DNA of 64,000 bases from Streptomyces diastatochromogenes. GTDB taxonomy: Bacteria > Actinomycetota > Actinomycetes > Streptomycetales > Streptomycetaceae. Both the position numbers and the translations under genes were made by a program. The notes under the pieces were generated by a model that was given only the letters and a program-made list of their open reading frames with translations, was not told the DNA's origin and ran no database searches. The stretch covers positions 5,270,001-5,334,000 of the forward strand of contig JAPTYK010000001.1 in the NCBI GenBank assembly GCA_026913215.1, written 5' to 3'. Positions 56,699 through 64,000 of the stretch are shown in pieces. How positions within the stretch are numbered: position 1 is the stretch's first letter; every line of letters starts with the position of its first letter.

Positions 56699-57234
56699 AT
56701 GGGAGTGCAGGCCGTCCCGCCGAAGGAACCACGGCATTCACGCGCCGCCACCGACGAAACCTCGGTGCCCGCTTTCGACCCCATCGACCGGCAGATCCTG
56801 GACCTCCTGCAGACCGACGGCCGCATCAAGCTCAGCGAGCTCGGCCGCCGCGTCCGGCTCAGCCCGCGGCCGTCACCGAGCGCGTCCGCCGCCTGGAGGC
56901 GGGCGGGGCCGTCACCGGCTATGGCGCGCACGTCTCCCCGGCCCTGCTCGGCTACGGCATCCAGGCCTTCATCCGGGTGAACCCGCACGGCGGCTACACC
57001 CTCAAGCACCCCCGCACCCTGGAGCTCACCGCCCGCCCCGAGGTCCTGGAGGTCCACCACGTGGTCGGCGAGGACTGCTGGATCCTCAAGGTCGCCGTCA
57101 CCGACACGATCCACCTGGAAGAGGTCCTGGAGCAGACCTCGGCGCTCGGCCGGACCACGACCTCGATCGTGCTGTCCTCCCCGGTGGTCCGCAAACCCCT
57201 CCTGCCGCCGGCCCGACCTCGCCGCTTGCCCTGA
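56699..57234 (+). CDS. Lrp/AsnC family regulator (one frameshift)
   Basis: About 179 residues. FDPIDRQILDLLQTDGRIKLSELGRRVRLSP is the N-terminal winged helix; a missing base near 56871 leads to AAVTERVRRLEAGGAVTGYG, then the RAM ligand domain FIRVNPHGGYTLKHPRTLE, HHVVGEDCWILKVAV. It has an extra 25-residue head before the HTH. It is divergent from the epimerase/reductase operon and most likely controls it. Its stop is close to the MerR promoter. Confidence 0.85.
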
Positions 57235-57256
57235 CGTCGGCGTCAAGGCCTACCGT
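57226..57256 (+). promoter_or_regulatory. MerR-type promoter with 19-base spacer and dyad
   Basis: TTGCCC (57226-57231) and TACCGT (57251-57256) are separated by 19 bases, longer than normal, and the spacer contains the dyad CCTGACGTCGGCGTCAAGG. This is the classic MerR layout. ATG follows at 57264, so the message is nearly leaderless. Confidence 0.75.
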
Positions 57257-57263
57257 CGGGGAC

Positions 57264-57677
57264 ATGCGCATCGGAGAGCTGGCCGAGAAGGCCGGAACGA
57301 CCACGCGGGCCCTGCGGTACTACGAGTCCCGCGGTCTTCTCGCCGCCCGGCGTACGGAGCGGGGGCACCGCACGTACGACGAGGACGACCTGCGGCTGCT
57401 CCAGCAGATCAGGACCCTGCAGGACTTCGGGTTCGAGCTGGAGGAGACGCGGCCGTTCGTCGACTGCCTGCGCGCGGGGCACCCGGCGGGGGACTCCTGT
57501 CCCGCGTCGATCGCCGTCTACCGGCGGAAGCTCGCCGAGCTGGACGGGCTCATCGAGCAGCTCCGGGCGGTACGCGCCCAGGTGGGCGCCCAGCTGCTGC
57601 GGGCCGAGGTGGAACTGCCGCACGGCCCGGAGCCCCGGTGCGAACTCGGAGCGGTCACGGACAGGGAGACGCAATGA
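57264..57677 (+). CDS. MerR family transcriptional regulator
   Basis: A 137-residue MerR protein, intact. IGELAEKAGTTTRALRYYESRGLL is the winged HTH; a coiled dimer helix follows (SIAVYRRKLAELDGLIEQLRAV). The only Cys outside the tail is in AGDSCPASI, with another near the end, so a metal or redox sensor is possible but not shown. It overlaps the thioredoxin gene (ATGA) and shares the promoter with a dyad in the spacer, the usual sign that it regulates this operon itself. Confidence 0.88.
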   Translation: MRIGELAEKAGTTTRALRYYESRGLLAARRTERGHRTYDEDDLRLLQQIRTLQDFGFELEETRPFVDCLRAGHPAGDSCPASIAVYRRKLAELDGLIEQLRAVRAQVGAQLLRAEVELPHGPEPRCELGAVTDRETQ

Positions 57678-58046
57678 CCACGCACGCCACGCACACCACC
57701 CCACCACGGACGCGGACTTCGCGACGGACGTCCTCGGCGCGGAGCTGCCGGTCCTGGTGAAGTTCACCGCGGACTGGTGCGGCCCGTGCCGGCAGCTGAC
57801 GCCGGTGCTCGACGCGATCGCCGCGGAGGAGGCCGACCGCCTCCGGATCGTCGAGATCGACGTCGACCGCAACCCGGAGACCACCCTGGCGTACGGGGTG
57901 CTCGCCACCCCACCCTGATGGTCTTCCGGGCGGGCGAGCCCGTGAAGTCGATCGTCGGCGCCCGCCCGAAGCGCCGCCTCCTGGCGGACCTGGAGGACGT
58001 GCTCGCCCAGGGCCCGTCCGACCGTTCCCTTCGCGTCGGGCGCTAG
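57674..58046 (+). CDS. Thioredoxin (two frameshifts)
   Basis: About 124 residues of thioredoxin fold, co-transcribed with the MerR gene. The active site is FTADWCGPCRQL with the redox pair CGPC, then IDVDRNPETTLAYGVLATPTLMVF holds the cis-Pro. Bases are missing near 57703 and 57910. The C-terminal ARPKRRLLADLEDVLAQ is normal. It probably reduces proteins under the stress that MerR senses. The stop TAG overlaps that of thrS in the palindrome CTAG. Confidence 0.88.
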
Positions 58047-59251
58047 GGCCACAGCACGGTGCTGTGCGCCCCGACCAGCGCCCCGATCCGGCCGAGTACC
58101 TCCTCGGCCGGTGCGGCGGGGAGCCTGCGGCCGTCGCGCAGCCGGAGGGCCACCAGGTCGTCGGCGGCCTCCCGGGCGCCGACGACCGCCTGGTGGGGAC
58201 GAGCCTGGACTCCCGGACGCGGGCGCCCAGGCTGCCCCGCCCGGGCCCGCGACCTCGGCCCGCAGGCCCCGCTCGGCGCACCGCGCGGCCAGCGCGTCCG
58301 CCTGCGGGAGCTCGGCCTCCGAGACCGGCAGGACCACCATCTGGACGGGGGCGAGCCAGGCGGGGAACGCGCCGCCGTGCTGCTCCAGGAGGTGGGCGAC
58401 GGCCCGTTCGACGCTGCCGATGACGGCGCGGTGGATCATCACCGGCCGGTGCCTGGCGCCGTCCGCGCCGATGTAGTGCAGGTCGAACCGCTCGGGCTGG
58501 TGGAAGTCGATCTGCACGGTCGACAGGGTGGACTCGCGGCCCGCGCCGTCGGCGACCTGGACGTCGATCTTCGGCCCGTAGAACGCCGCCTCGCCCTCCG
58601 CCGCCTCGTAGGGCAGCCCGGAGGCGTCGAGGACCTCGCGCAGCAGGGCGGTGGACCGCTCCCACAGCTCGGGGGCGGCGACGTACTTGCCGCCGGGGCC
58701 GGGCAGCGAGCCGGTACCGGGCGGGGGTGACGCCGAGCGCCTCGTACGCCCGCCGGATCAGCTCCAGGGCGCCCGCGCCTCCTCGGCCGCCTGCTCCGGG
58801 GTGCAGAAGACGTGCGCGTCGTTCAGCTGGATCGCCCGGACCCGGGTCAGCCCGCCGAGGACGCCGGAGAGTTCCGAGCGGTACATGCCGCCGAGCTCGG
58901 CCATGCGCAGCGGCAGCTCGCGGTAGCTGTGCGGACGGGAGCGGTACATGAGCGCGTGGTGCGGACAGAGGCTGGGCCGCAGGAGGAACTGCTCGCCGCC
59001 GAGGTCCATGGGCGGGAACATGTCGTCGCCGTAGTGCGCCCAGTGCCCGGAGATCTCGTACAGCTCGCGTTTGCCGAGGACCGGGAGTACACGTGCCGGT
59101 ACCCGGCGCGGCGCTCGGCCTCGCGGACGTACTCCTCCAGGGCGTGGCGCACGACGGCGCCGTCGGGCAGCCAGTACGGCAGTCCGGAGCCGATCAGCGG
59201 GTCGGTGTCGAAGATGTTCAGCTCGCGGCCGAGCCTGCGGTGGTCGTGCAC
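58043..59251 (-). CDS. thrS: Short threonyl-tRNA synthetase, second copy (several frameshifts)
   Basis: Attaches threonine to tRNA(Thr). About 404 residues, so it lacks the TGS and editing domains of the full enzyme (about 640) and holds only the class II core and anticodon domain. Zinc ligands are kept: RPSLCPHHALMYRS, LNDAHVFCTPEQ and MIHRAVIGSVER. Motif 2 has GMYRSELSG and motif 3 GSVERA. AVVRHALEEYVREAERRAGY begins the core and ALVGAHSTVLWP ends it. Bases are missing near 59085, 58780, 58730 and 58240. GTG start with GAGGAGA. Truncated, editing-free copies are known as resistance or substitute enzymes. Confidence 0.88.
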
Positions 59252-59290
59252 GGTGGTCTCCTCGCGTGGATCGGGCGAGTGACCACAGCG

Positions 59291-59322
59291 CGAAGCCCCG
59301 GGGCACTCGCCCCGAGGCTTCG
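59291..59322 (-). promoter_or_regulatory. thrS leader hairpin, possible attenuator
   Basis: CGAAGCCCCGGGGC and GCCCCGAGGCTTCG pair with one mismatch (13 pairs of 14) around ACTC. It lies between the leader peptide stop and the thrS GTG. There is no U-run, as common for Streptomyces attenuators. Confidence 0.6.
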
Positions 59323-59337
59323 TCACTGGAACAACGG

Positions 59338-59391
59338 TCAGCGCGCCGGGACACTCTCCGGCGTCGTCGTCCTCATCGCGGCGCGCTTCAT
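59338..59391 (-). CDS. thrS leader peptide, MKRAAMRTTTPESVPAR
   Basis: Seventeen residues with three successive ACG threonine codons (59362-59370), ending TGA 15 bases before the hairpin. The minus-strand hexamer TACGGT lies a few bases before the ATG, so the peptide is probably made from a nearly leaderless message. A shorter start at ATG 59376 gives MRTTTPESVPAR. Function inferred: sensing charged tRNA(Thr) through ribosome stalling. Confidence 0.6.
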   Translation of the reverse strand: MKRAAMRTTTPESVPAR

Positions 59392-59469
59392 GCGGGGACC
59401 GTAGCAAGGGGCCGGCGCGCGGCGCACCCGTTTTTCCGCCGGGCGGCCGGCTCCGCCGGGGCATACAGA

Positions 59470-59516
59470 AATACCCCGACTAGAATTGACAGTCGGGGTA
59501 TTGCCTCGCGTATATT
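59470..59516 (+). promoter_or_regulatory. AT-rich helR promoter inside a 12-bp inverted repeat
   Basis: AATACCCCGACT (59470-59481) and AGTCGGGGTATT (59491-59502) form a perfect 12-bp dyad with a 9-base centre. TTGACA (59486-59491) lies in that centre and TATATT (59511-59516) is 19 bases on (18 for GTATAT). Such consensus boxes are rare in this genome. Confidence 0.7.
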
Positions 59517-59591
59517 GATGGATTCCGTGTCCAGACACACTGAAGACGCGGAGAAGTTCAATAAACGCACTGTATCGCGCCGGGAGTCGAA

Positions 59592-61826
59592 TTGTCAACC
59601 GAGGAATTTCGGAATGAGCAGCAATTCATCACCGATCTCTACGCACGACTCGACGACCTCAGGGACCAGGCCGAAGCCGCCGTCGAGCGGGCGCTCCGCA
59701 CCCCCGGGGTCGGCAGCAGCCAGGGACGCCTCGAACGGGACGTGATGGTCGCCGAGCAGTCCGGGCTGCTCTCCGCGCTCAACGCCGGGGAGAGCGGGCT
59801 CTGCTTCGGCCGGCTCGTCTTCAAGGACGGCCGCGACCACCACATCGGCCGCCTCGGCATCCGCGAGGACGACCCGAACCGCACCCCGCTCGTCGTCGAC
59901 TGGCGCGCCGAGATCGCCCGCCCCTTCTACCTCGCCACCGGGTACGAGCCCATGGGCCTCACCCGCCGCCGGCACATCACCACCCGGGGCCGCGAGGTCG
60001 TCTCCCTCCACGACGAGGTCCTCGACCTCGCCGACGCCACCCGCACCGGCCACGAGAGCCGGAACGCCGACGAGGTCCTCCTCGCCGCGCTCGACGCCGC
60101 CCGCACCGGCCGCATGCACGACATCGTGCAGACCATCCAGGCCGAGCAGGACGCCATCATCCGCTCCCCGCACCGCGGGTCCTCGTCGTCGAGGGCGGCC
60201 CCGGCACCGGCAAGACCGCCGTCGCCCTGCACCGGGCCGCGTACCTCCTCTACGCGCACCGCGAGCAGCTCGCCAAGCGGGCCGTCCTCATCGTCGGCCC
60301 CAACCCCGCCTTCCTCGGCTACATCGGCAACGTCCTGCCCTCCCTCGGCGAGACCGGCGTCCTCCTCGCCACCCCGCCGAGCTCTTCCCGGCGTCCGCGC
60401 CACCGGCACCGACACCCCGCGCGCCGCCGCCGTCAAGGGCGCCGCCGCCATGGCCGACGCCCTCGCCGCCGCCGTACGGGACCGCCAGCAGGTCCCCGAG
60501 CGCGGCGAACCGCTGATCGTCCCGCACGAGGACGGCGACCTCGTCATCGACTGGGACATGGCCCTCGAAGCCCGCCACAAGGCCCGCGAGACCCTCCTCC
60601 CGCACAACCTCGCCCGCCCCTACTTCGTCTTCCGCGTCCTGGACGCGCTCGCCGAACAGCTCGCCGACCGCATCGGCGCCGACCCCTACGGCGGCCCCAA
60701 CTTCCTCGGCCCCGACGACATCGCCCTGCTCGCCAAGGGCATCGCCGCCAACCCCGACGTCCACGCGGCGATCGACACCCTCTGGCCGGCCCTCACCCCG
60801 CAGGAGTTCCTCGCCGACTACCTCGCCGAGCCCACGCACCTGGGCGACGAGGCGGACGCCGGGGCGATCCGGCGCGAGGGCGGACCCTGGACCCCCGCCG
60901 ACGTCCCCCTGCTCGACGAGGCCGCCGAACTCCTCGGCGAGGACGACTCCGCCCTCCGCGCCGCCGAGGAGGCCGAGCGCCAGAAGCAGATCCAGTACGC
61001 GCAGGGCGTCCTCGACGTCTCCTTCGCCTCCCGCACCTACGAGTTCGAGGACAAGGAGGAGCTCGACAAGGACGCCTCCGAGGTCCTCTCCGCCCACGAC
61101 ATCATCGACGCCGAGCGCTTCGCCGAGCGCCACGAGGAGGCCGACCACCGCACCGCCGCCGAGCGGGCCGCCGCCGACCGCACCTGGGCCTTCGGCCACA
61201 TCATCGTCGACGAGGCCCAGGAGCTCTCCGCCATGGCCTGGCGGCTCCTCATGCGCCGCAGCCCCAGCCGCTCCATGACCCTCGTCGGCGACCCCGCCCA
61301 GACCGGCGACCCGGCCGGCGTCGGCGCCTGGCAGGCCATCCTCGGCCCCCACGTCGAGGACCGCTGGGACCACGTCCGCCTCGGCGTCAACTACCGCACG
61401 CCCGCCGAGATCATGGCCGTCGCCGCCGAGGCCCGGCGGGCCGCCGACCCCGGCTTCGAACCGCCCCGCTCGGTCCGCTCCACCGGCGTGGAGCCCTGGG
61501 ACCGGACCGTGGAGGACCCGGTGAAGGAGACGGCGGACTCGGTCGCCGCCGAACTCCGCGAGGAGGGCCGGATCGCCGTCATCGCCCCGGTGGAGCTGCA
61601 CCCCGGCCTGATCGCCGCCCTCCCCGAGGCCTCCCACGGCCCGAAGCCCGACCTCACCCGCCCGGTCGTCCTCCTCGACCCCCGGCAGGCGAAGGGCCTC
61701 GAATTCGACACCGTCCTCGTCGTCGACCCGGACGGCATCCGGGACGGCGCCACGCACGGGGTCAACGACCTGTACGTGGCGCTCACCCGGGCCACCCAGC
61801 GCCTCGGAGTGATCAGGCCGGCCTGA
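59592..61826 (+). CDS. helR: HelR, RNA polymerase recycling helicase-like ATPase (three frameshifts)
   Basis: HelD/HelR proteins pull stalled RNA polymerase off DNA; in Streptomyces HelR also protects polymerase from rifamycins. About 745 residues: N-terminal helical arm (FRNEQQFITDLYARLDDLRDQ), HHIGRLGIREDD and DWRAEIARPFYLATGYE of the UvrD-like fold, Walker A GGPGTGKTAVALHRAAYL, Walker B HIIVDEAQELSAMAW, DPAQTGDPAGVGAW and RQAKGLEFDTVLVVDP, ending ATQRLGVIRPA. Bases are missing near 60178, 60378 and 60390. The start is TTG with GGGAG 6 bases before it. It overlaps the stop of glgB by 14 bases. Confidence 0.9.
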   Translation: MSTEEFRNEQQFITDLYARLDDLRDQAEAAVERALRTPGVGSSQGRLERDVMVAEQSGLLSALNAGESGLCFGRLVFKDGRDHHIGRLGIREDDPNRTPLVVDWRAEIARPFYLATGYEPMGLTRRRHITTRGREVVSLHDEVLDLADATRTGHESRNADEVLLAALDAARTGRMHDIVQTIQAEQDAIIRSPHRGSSSSRAAPAPARPPSPCTGPRTSSTRTASSSPSGPSSSSAPTPPSSATSATSCPPSARPASSSPPRRALPGVRATGTDTPRAAAVKGAAAMADALAAAVRDRQQVPERGEPLIVPHEDGDLVIDWDMALEARHKARETLLPHNLARPYFVFRVLDALAEQLADRIGADPYGGPNFLGPDDIALLAKGIAANPDVHAAIDTLWPALTPQEFLADYLAEPTHLGDEADAGAIRREGGPWTPADVPLLDEAAELLGEDDSALRAAEEAERQKQIQYAQGVLDVSFASRTYEFEDKEELDKDASEVLSAHDIIDAERFAERHEEADHRTAAERAAADRTWAFGHIIVDEAQELSAMAWRLLMRRSPSRSMTLVGDPAQTGDPAGVGAWQAILGPHVEDRWDHVRLGVNYRTPAEIMAVAAEARRAADPGFEPPRSVRSTGVEPWDRTVEDPVKETADSVAAELREEGRIAVIAPVELHPGLIAALPEASHGPKPDLTRPVVLLDPRQAKGLEFDTVLVVDPDGIRDGATHGVNDLYVALTRATQRLGVIRPA

Positions 61827-64000
61827 GCCACACCGTCGCCAGCGGCGGCAGCGTCATCCGCACGCTCGCCTCACGGCCGTGCCACGGCACCGACTCGGTC
61901 TTCACCGGGTCGGTGCCCACCACGTCCGAGCCGCCGTACCGGGCCGCGTCCGTGTTCAGGACCTCCGCCCAGGCCGCGAACGTGTCCGGCACCCCCAGCC
62001 GGTAGTCGTGCCGCACCACCGGCGAGAAGTTGCACACCGCGAGCAGCGGCGAACCGAAGCCGTCGAAGCGCAGGAACGCGAAGACGTTGTCCTCGGCCGC
62101 GTCCCCCACCACCCACTGGAAGCCCTCCGGGACGGTGTCCCGCTCCCACAGCGAGGGCGTCCCCGCGTACACCGTGTTCAGGTCCCGGACGAGGTCCCGC
62201 ACCCCCCGGTGGTCCGCCTCCGCCCCGTACGCCGGATCGAGCAGCCACCAGTCGGGACCGTGGTCCGCCGACCACTCCGCGCCCTGCGCGAACTCCTGCC
62301 CCATGTACAGCAGCTGCTTGCCCGGGTGCGCCCACATGAAGCCCAGGTAGGCGCGGTGGTTGGCCCGCTGCTGCCACCAGTCGCCCGGCATCTTCGACAC
62401 CAGCGACCGCTTGCCGTGCACCACCTCGTCGTGCGAGATCGGCAGGATGTAGTTCTCGCTGTACGCGTACACCATCGAGAACGTCATCTCGTGGTGGTGG
62501 TACTTGCGGTGCACCGGCTCCTTCTGCACGTACTCCAGCGAGTCGTGCATCCAGCCCATGTTCCACTTCATGCCGAAGCCCAGACCGCCGAAGCCGCCCG
62601 GACCCACCTGGTCCGTCGCCCGCGTCACCCCGTCCCAGGCCGTCGACTCCTCGGCGAAGGTCACGACACCGGGGCAGCGGCGGTACACGGTGGCGTTCAT
62701 CTCCTGGAGGAAGCGCACCGCGTCCAGGTTCTCCCGGCCCCCGAACTCGTTCGGCAGCCACTCGCCGTGCTCCCGCGAGTAGTCCAGGTAGAGCATCGAC
62801 GCCACCGCGTCCACCCGCAGCCCGTCCACGTGGAACTCCTGGCACCAGTACACCGCGTTCGCGACCAGGAAGTTCCGCACCTCCTTGCGGCCGTAGTCGA
62901 ACTCCAGGGTCCCCCAGTCCGGATGGTGCGAACGGCGCGGGTCCTCGTGCTCGTACAGCGGCCGCCCGTCGAACTCCGCGAGCGCCCAGTCGTCCTTCGG
63001 GAAGTGCGCCGGCACCCAGTCCATCAGCACCCCGATCCCCGCCCGGTGCAGCGCGTCGACGAGGAACCGGAAGTCGTCCGGGGTGCCCATGCGGGCCGTC
63101 GGCGCGTAGAACCCCGTCACCTGGTAGCCCCAGGACCCGCCGAAGGGATGCTCGGTGACCGGCATCAGCTCCACGTGCGTGAAGCCGAGATCGCGGACGT
63201 ACGCCGGCAGCTGCTCGGCCAGCTCGCGATAGGTGAGCCCCGGCCGCCAGGACGGCAGGTGCACCTCGTAGACCGAGATCGGCGCCTCGTGCGGCGGACG
63301 CGCCCCGCGCCGCTCCATCCACTCCGCGTCGTCCCAGACGTAGTGCGACGCGGTGACGATCGACGCCGTGTTCGGAGGGCACTCGGTCCGGCGGGCCATC
63401 GGGTCCGCGCGGACCGTGTGCGAGCCGTCGGGCCGCGCGATGTCGTACTTGTAGACGGCGCCCTCCCCGACCCCCGGCACGAACAGCTCCCACACGCCCG
63501 TCGACCCCAGCGAACGCATCGGCAGCGCCGTGCCGTCCCAGTGCGTGAAGTCACCCGTGACCCGCACCCCCCGCGCGTTCGGCGCCCACACGGCGAACCG
63601 GGTGCCCGCGACGCCCTCGTGGGTCATGGGATGGGCGCCGAGCGCCGTCCACAGCTCCTCGTGCCGCCCCTCGCCGATCAGGTGCAGGTCCAGCTCGCCG
63701 AGCGAGGGCAGGAAGCGGTACGGGTCCTGGACGGGCAGCTCGTCCCCGTCGTACCGCACCCGGAACTCGTACGCCGGCACCTTCCGCAGCAGCGGCACGA
63801 ACACCGAGAACAGCCCGTCGCCCTCGTCGTCCATCAGGAACCGCTTGCCCTTGGCGAGGACGGCGACCTCCTTCGCCCAGGGGCGCAGCGCCCTGATGAC
63901 GACCCCGCCCTTCACCGGGTGCGCGCCGAGCAGACCGTGCGGATCGTGGTGCTCCCCGGCGAGCAGCCGGGCCCGGTCGCCCGGGTCGAGCACGGGCGCC
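61813..64000 (-). CDS. glgB: 1,4-alpha-glucan branching enzyme, N-terminus cut by window end
   Basis: Makes alpha-1,6 branches in glycogen or in the maltosyl-linked glucan of the GlgE route. The 729 residues in the window carry the CBM48-like part (DPGDRARLLAGEHHDPHGLLG; VRVTGDFTHWDGTALPM) and the GH13 barrel: MDWVPAHFPKDDW, GLRVDAVASMLYLDYS (nucleophile Asp), FAEESTAWDGVTR (acid Glu) and ILPISHDEVVHG. Ends LPPLATVWLRPA. The frame is open to the edge, and Streptomyces copies usually begin further upstream, so the start is outside. It converges with helR. In S. coelicolor it begins the glgE cluster, as I recall. Confidence 0.93.
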   Translation of the reverse strand, partial: APVLDPGDRARLLAGEHHDPHGLLGAHPVKGGVVIRALRPWAKEVAVLAKGKRFLMDDEGDGLFSVFVPLLRKVPAYEFRVRYDGDELPVQDPYRFLPSLGELDLHLIGEGRHEELWTALGAHPMTHEGVAGTRFAVWAPNARGVRVTGDFTHWDGTALPMRSLGSTGVWELFVPGVGEGAVYKYDIARPDGSHTVRADPMARRTECPPNTASIVTASHYVWDDAEWMERRGARPPHEAPISVYEVHLPSWRPGLTYRELAEQLPAYVRDLGFTHVELMPVTEHPFGGSWGYQVTGFYAPTARMGTPDDFRFLVDALHRAGIGVLMDWVPAHFPKDDWALAEFDGRPLYEHEDPRRSHHPDWGTLEFDYGRKEVRNFLVANAVYWCQEFHVDGLRVDAVASMLYLDYSREHGEWLPNEFGGRENLDAVRFLQEMNATVYRRCPGVVTFAEESTAWDGVTRATDQVGPGGFGGLGFGMKWNMGWMHDSLEYVQKEPVHRKYHHHEMTFSMVYAYSENYILPISHDEVVHGKRSLVSKMPGDWWQQRANHRAYLGFMWAHPGKQLLYMGQEFAQGAEWSADHGPDWWLLDPAYGAEADHRGVRDLVRDLNTVYAGTPSLWERDTVPEGFQWVVGDAAEDNVFAFLRFDGFGSPLLAVCNFSPVVRHDYRLGVPDTFAAWAEVLNTDAARYGGSDVVGTDPVKTESVPWHGREASVRMTLPPLATVWLRPA

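Noticed and set aside
59252..59400. T-box riboswitch for thrS
   Set aside because: No T-box sequence or specifier-loop structure was found; a leader peptide with Thr codons explains the layout better.

Overview
The window is Streptomyces chromosome. It is very GC-rich with strong third-position G/C, and it carries the polarised-growth proteins FilP and Scy next to each other, the mismatch endonuclease NucS, isobutyryl-CoA mutase, HelR and a GlgB-type branching enzyme. From memory the order follows the S. coelicolor core region around SCO5385 to SCO5440 (nucS SCO5388, filP SCO5396, scy SCO5397, icmA SCO5415, pyk SCO5423, pfkA SCO5426). No transposase, integrase, prophage, CRISPR, rRNA or tRNA gene was seen. 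The nucleotide sequence needs care: more than half of the genes are broken by single-base shifts, almost all one-base deletions in short G or C runs, while the encoded proteins continue cleanly in the next frame. I treat these as sequence errors and annotate whole genes, not pseudogenes.

Layout. 1-2.5 kb: an ABC drug-exporter ATPase divergent from its TetR regulator across a perfect operator, then 3-hydroxyacyl-CoA dehydrogenase. 2.5-8.9 kb: a STAS protein, a large ATP-binding membrane protein, nucS, an SCO5389-family protein, a flavin-dependent monooxygenase and a small zinc-ribbon-like protein. 8.9-12.9 kb: two tandem paralogous ABC-2 exporters. 13-19 kb: the filP-scy cytoskeletal pair, with scy carrying long in-frame repeats. 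19.2-22 kb: methylmalonyl-CoA epimerase, thiolase and meaB. 22-25.4 kb: a MarR regulator, three AIM24 genes in one operon, DUF3817 and a thiamine-binding-fold protein. 25.4-30.5 kb: an SRPBCC/DUF4166/TetR operon behind a double palindrome, a winged-helix regulator divergent from an MFS exporter, and a MarR gene. 30.5-34.8 kb: DUF3817, icmA behind a 24-bp perfect palindrome, a TetR gene and a thioredoxin-TPR chaperone.

34.8-38 kb holds a DUF6230/DUF6114/secreted-protein trio whose first ribosome binding site is buried in a predicted stem. 38-44.2 kb is central carbon metabolism: pyk and ackA-pta on one strand, pfkA on the other, joining glycolysis to acetate overflow. 45-48 kb is a purine-catabolism-like operon (MFS carrier, OHCU decarboxylase, a probable Tat-exported 5-hydroxyisourate hydrolase and a cytosolic one) without uricase. 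48-57 kb: a tyrosine phosphatase, a 25/26-bp minisatellite, a HTH regulator, a CitA/CitB-type two-component system divergent from dctA, a META lipoprotein, an aldo-keto reductase/epimerase operon with an AsnC regulator, and a MerR-thioredoxin pair. 58-64 kb: a short second threonyl-tRNA synthetase (thrS) preceded by a threonine-rich leader peptide and hairpin, divergent from helR; then glgB, cut by the window edge.

The most distinctive signals are the thrS leader with its hairpin, the thrS/helR divergent pair with its AT-rich promoter inside a 12-bp inverted repeat, the operators at 25.5 and 31.05 kb, the sequestered RBS at 35.3 kb, and the exported plus cytosolic hydroxyisourate hydrolase operon.
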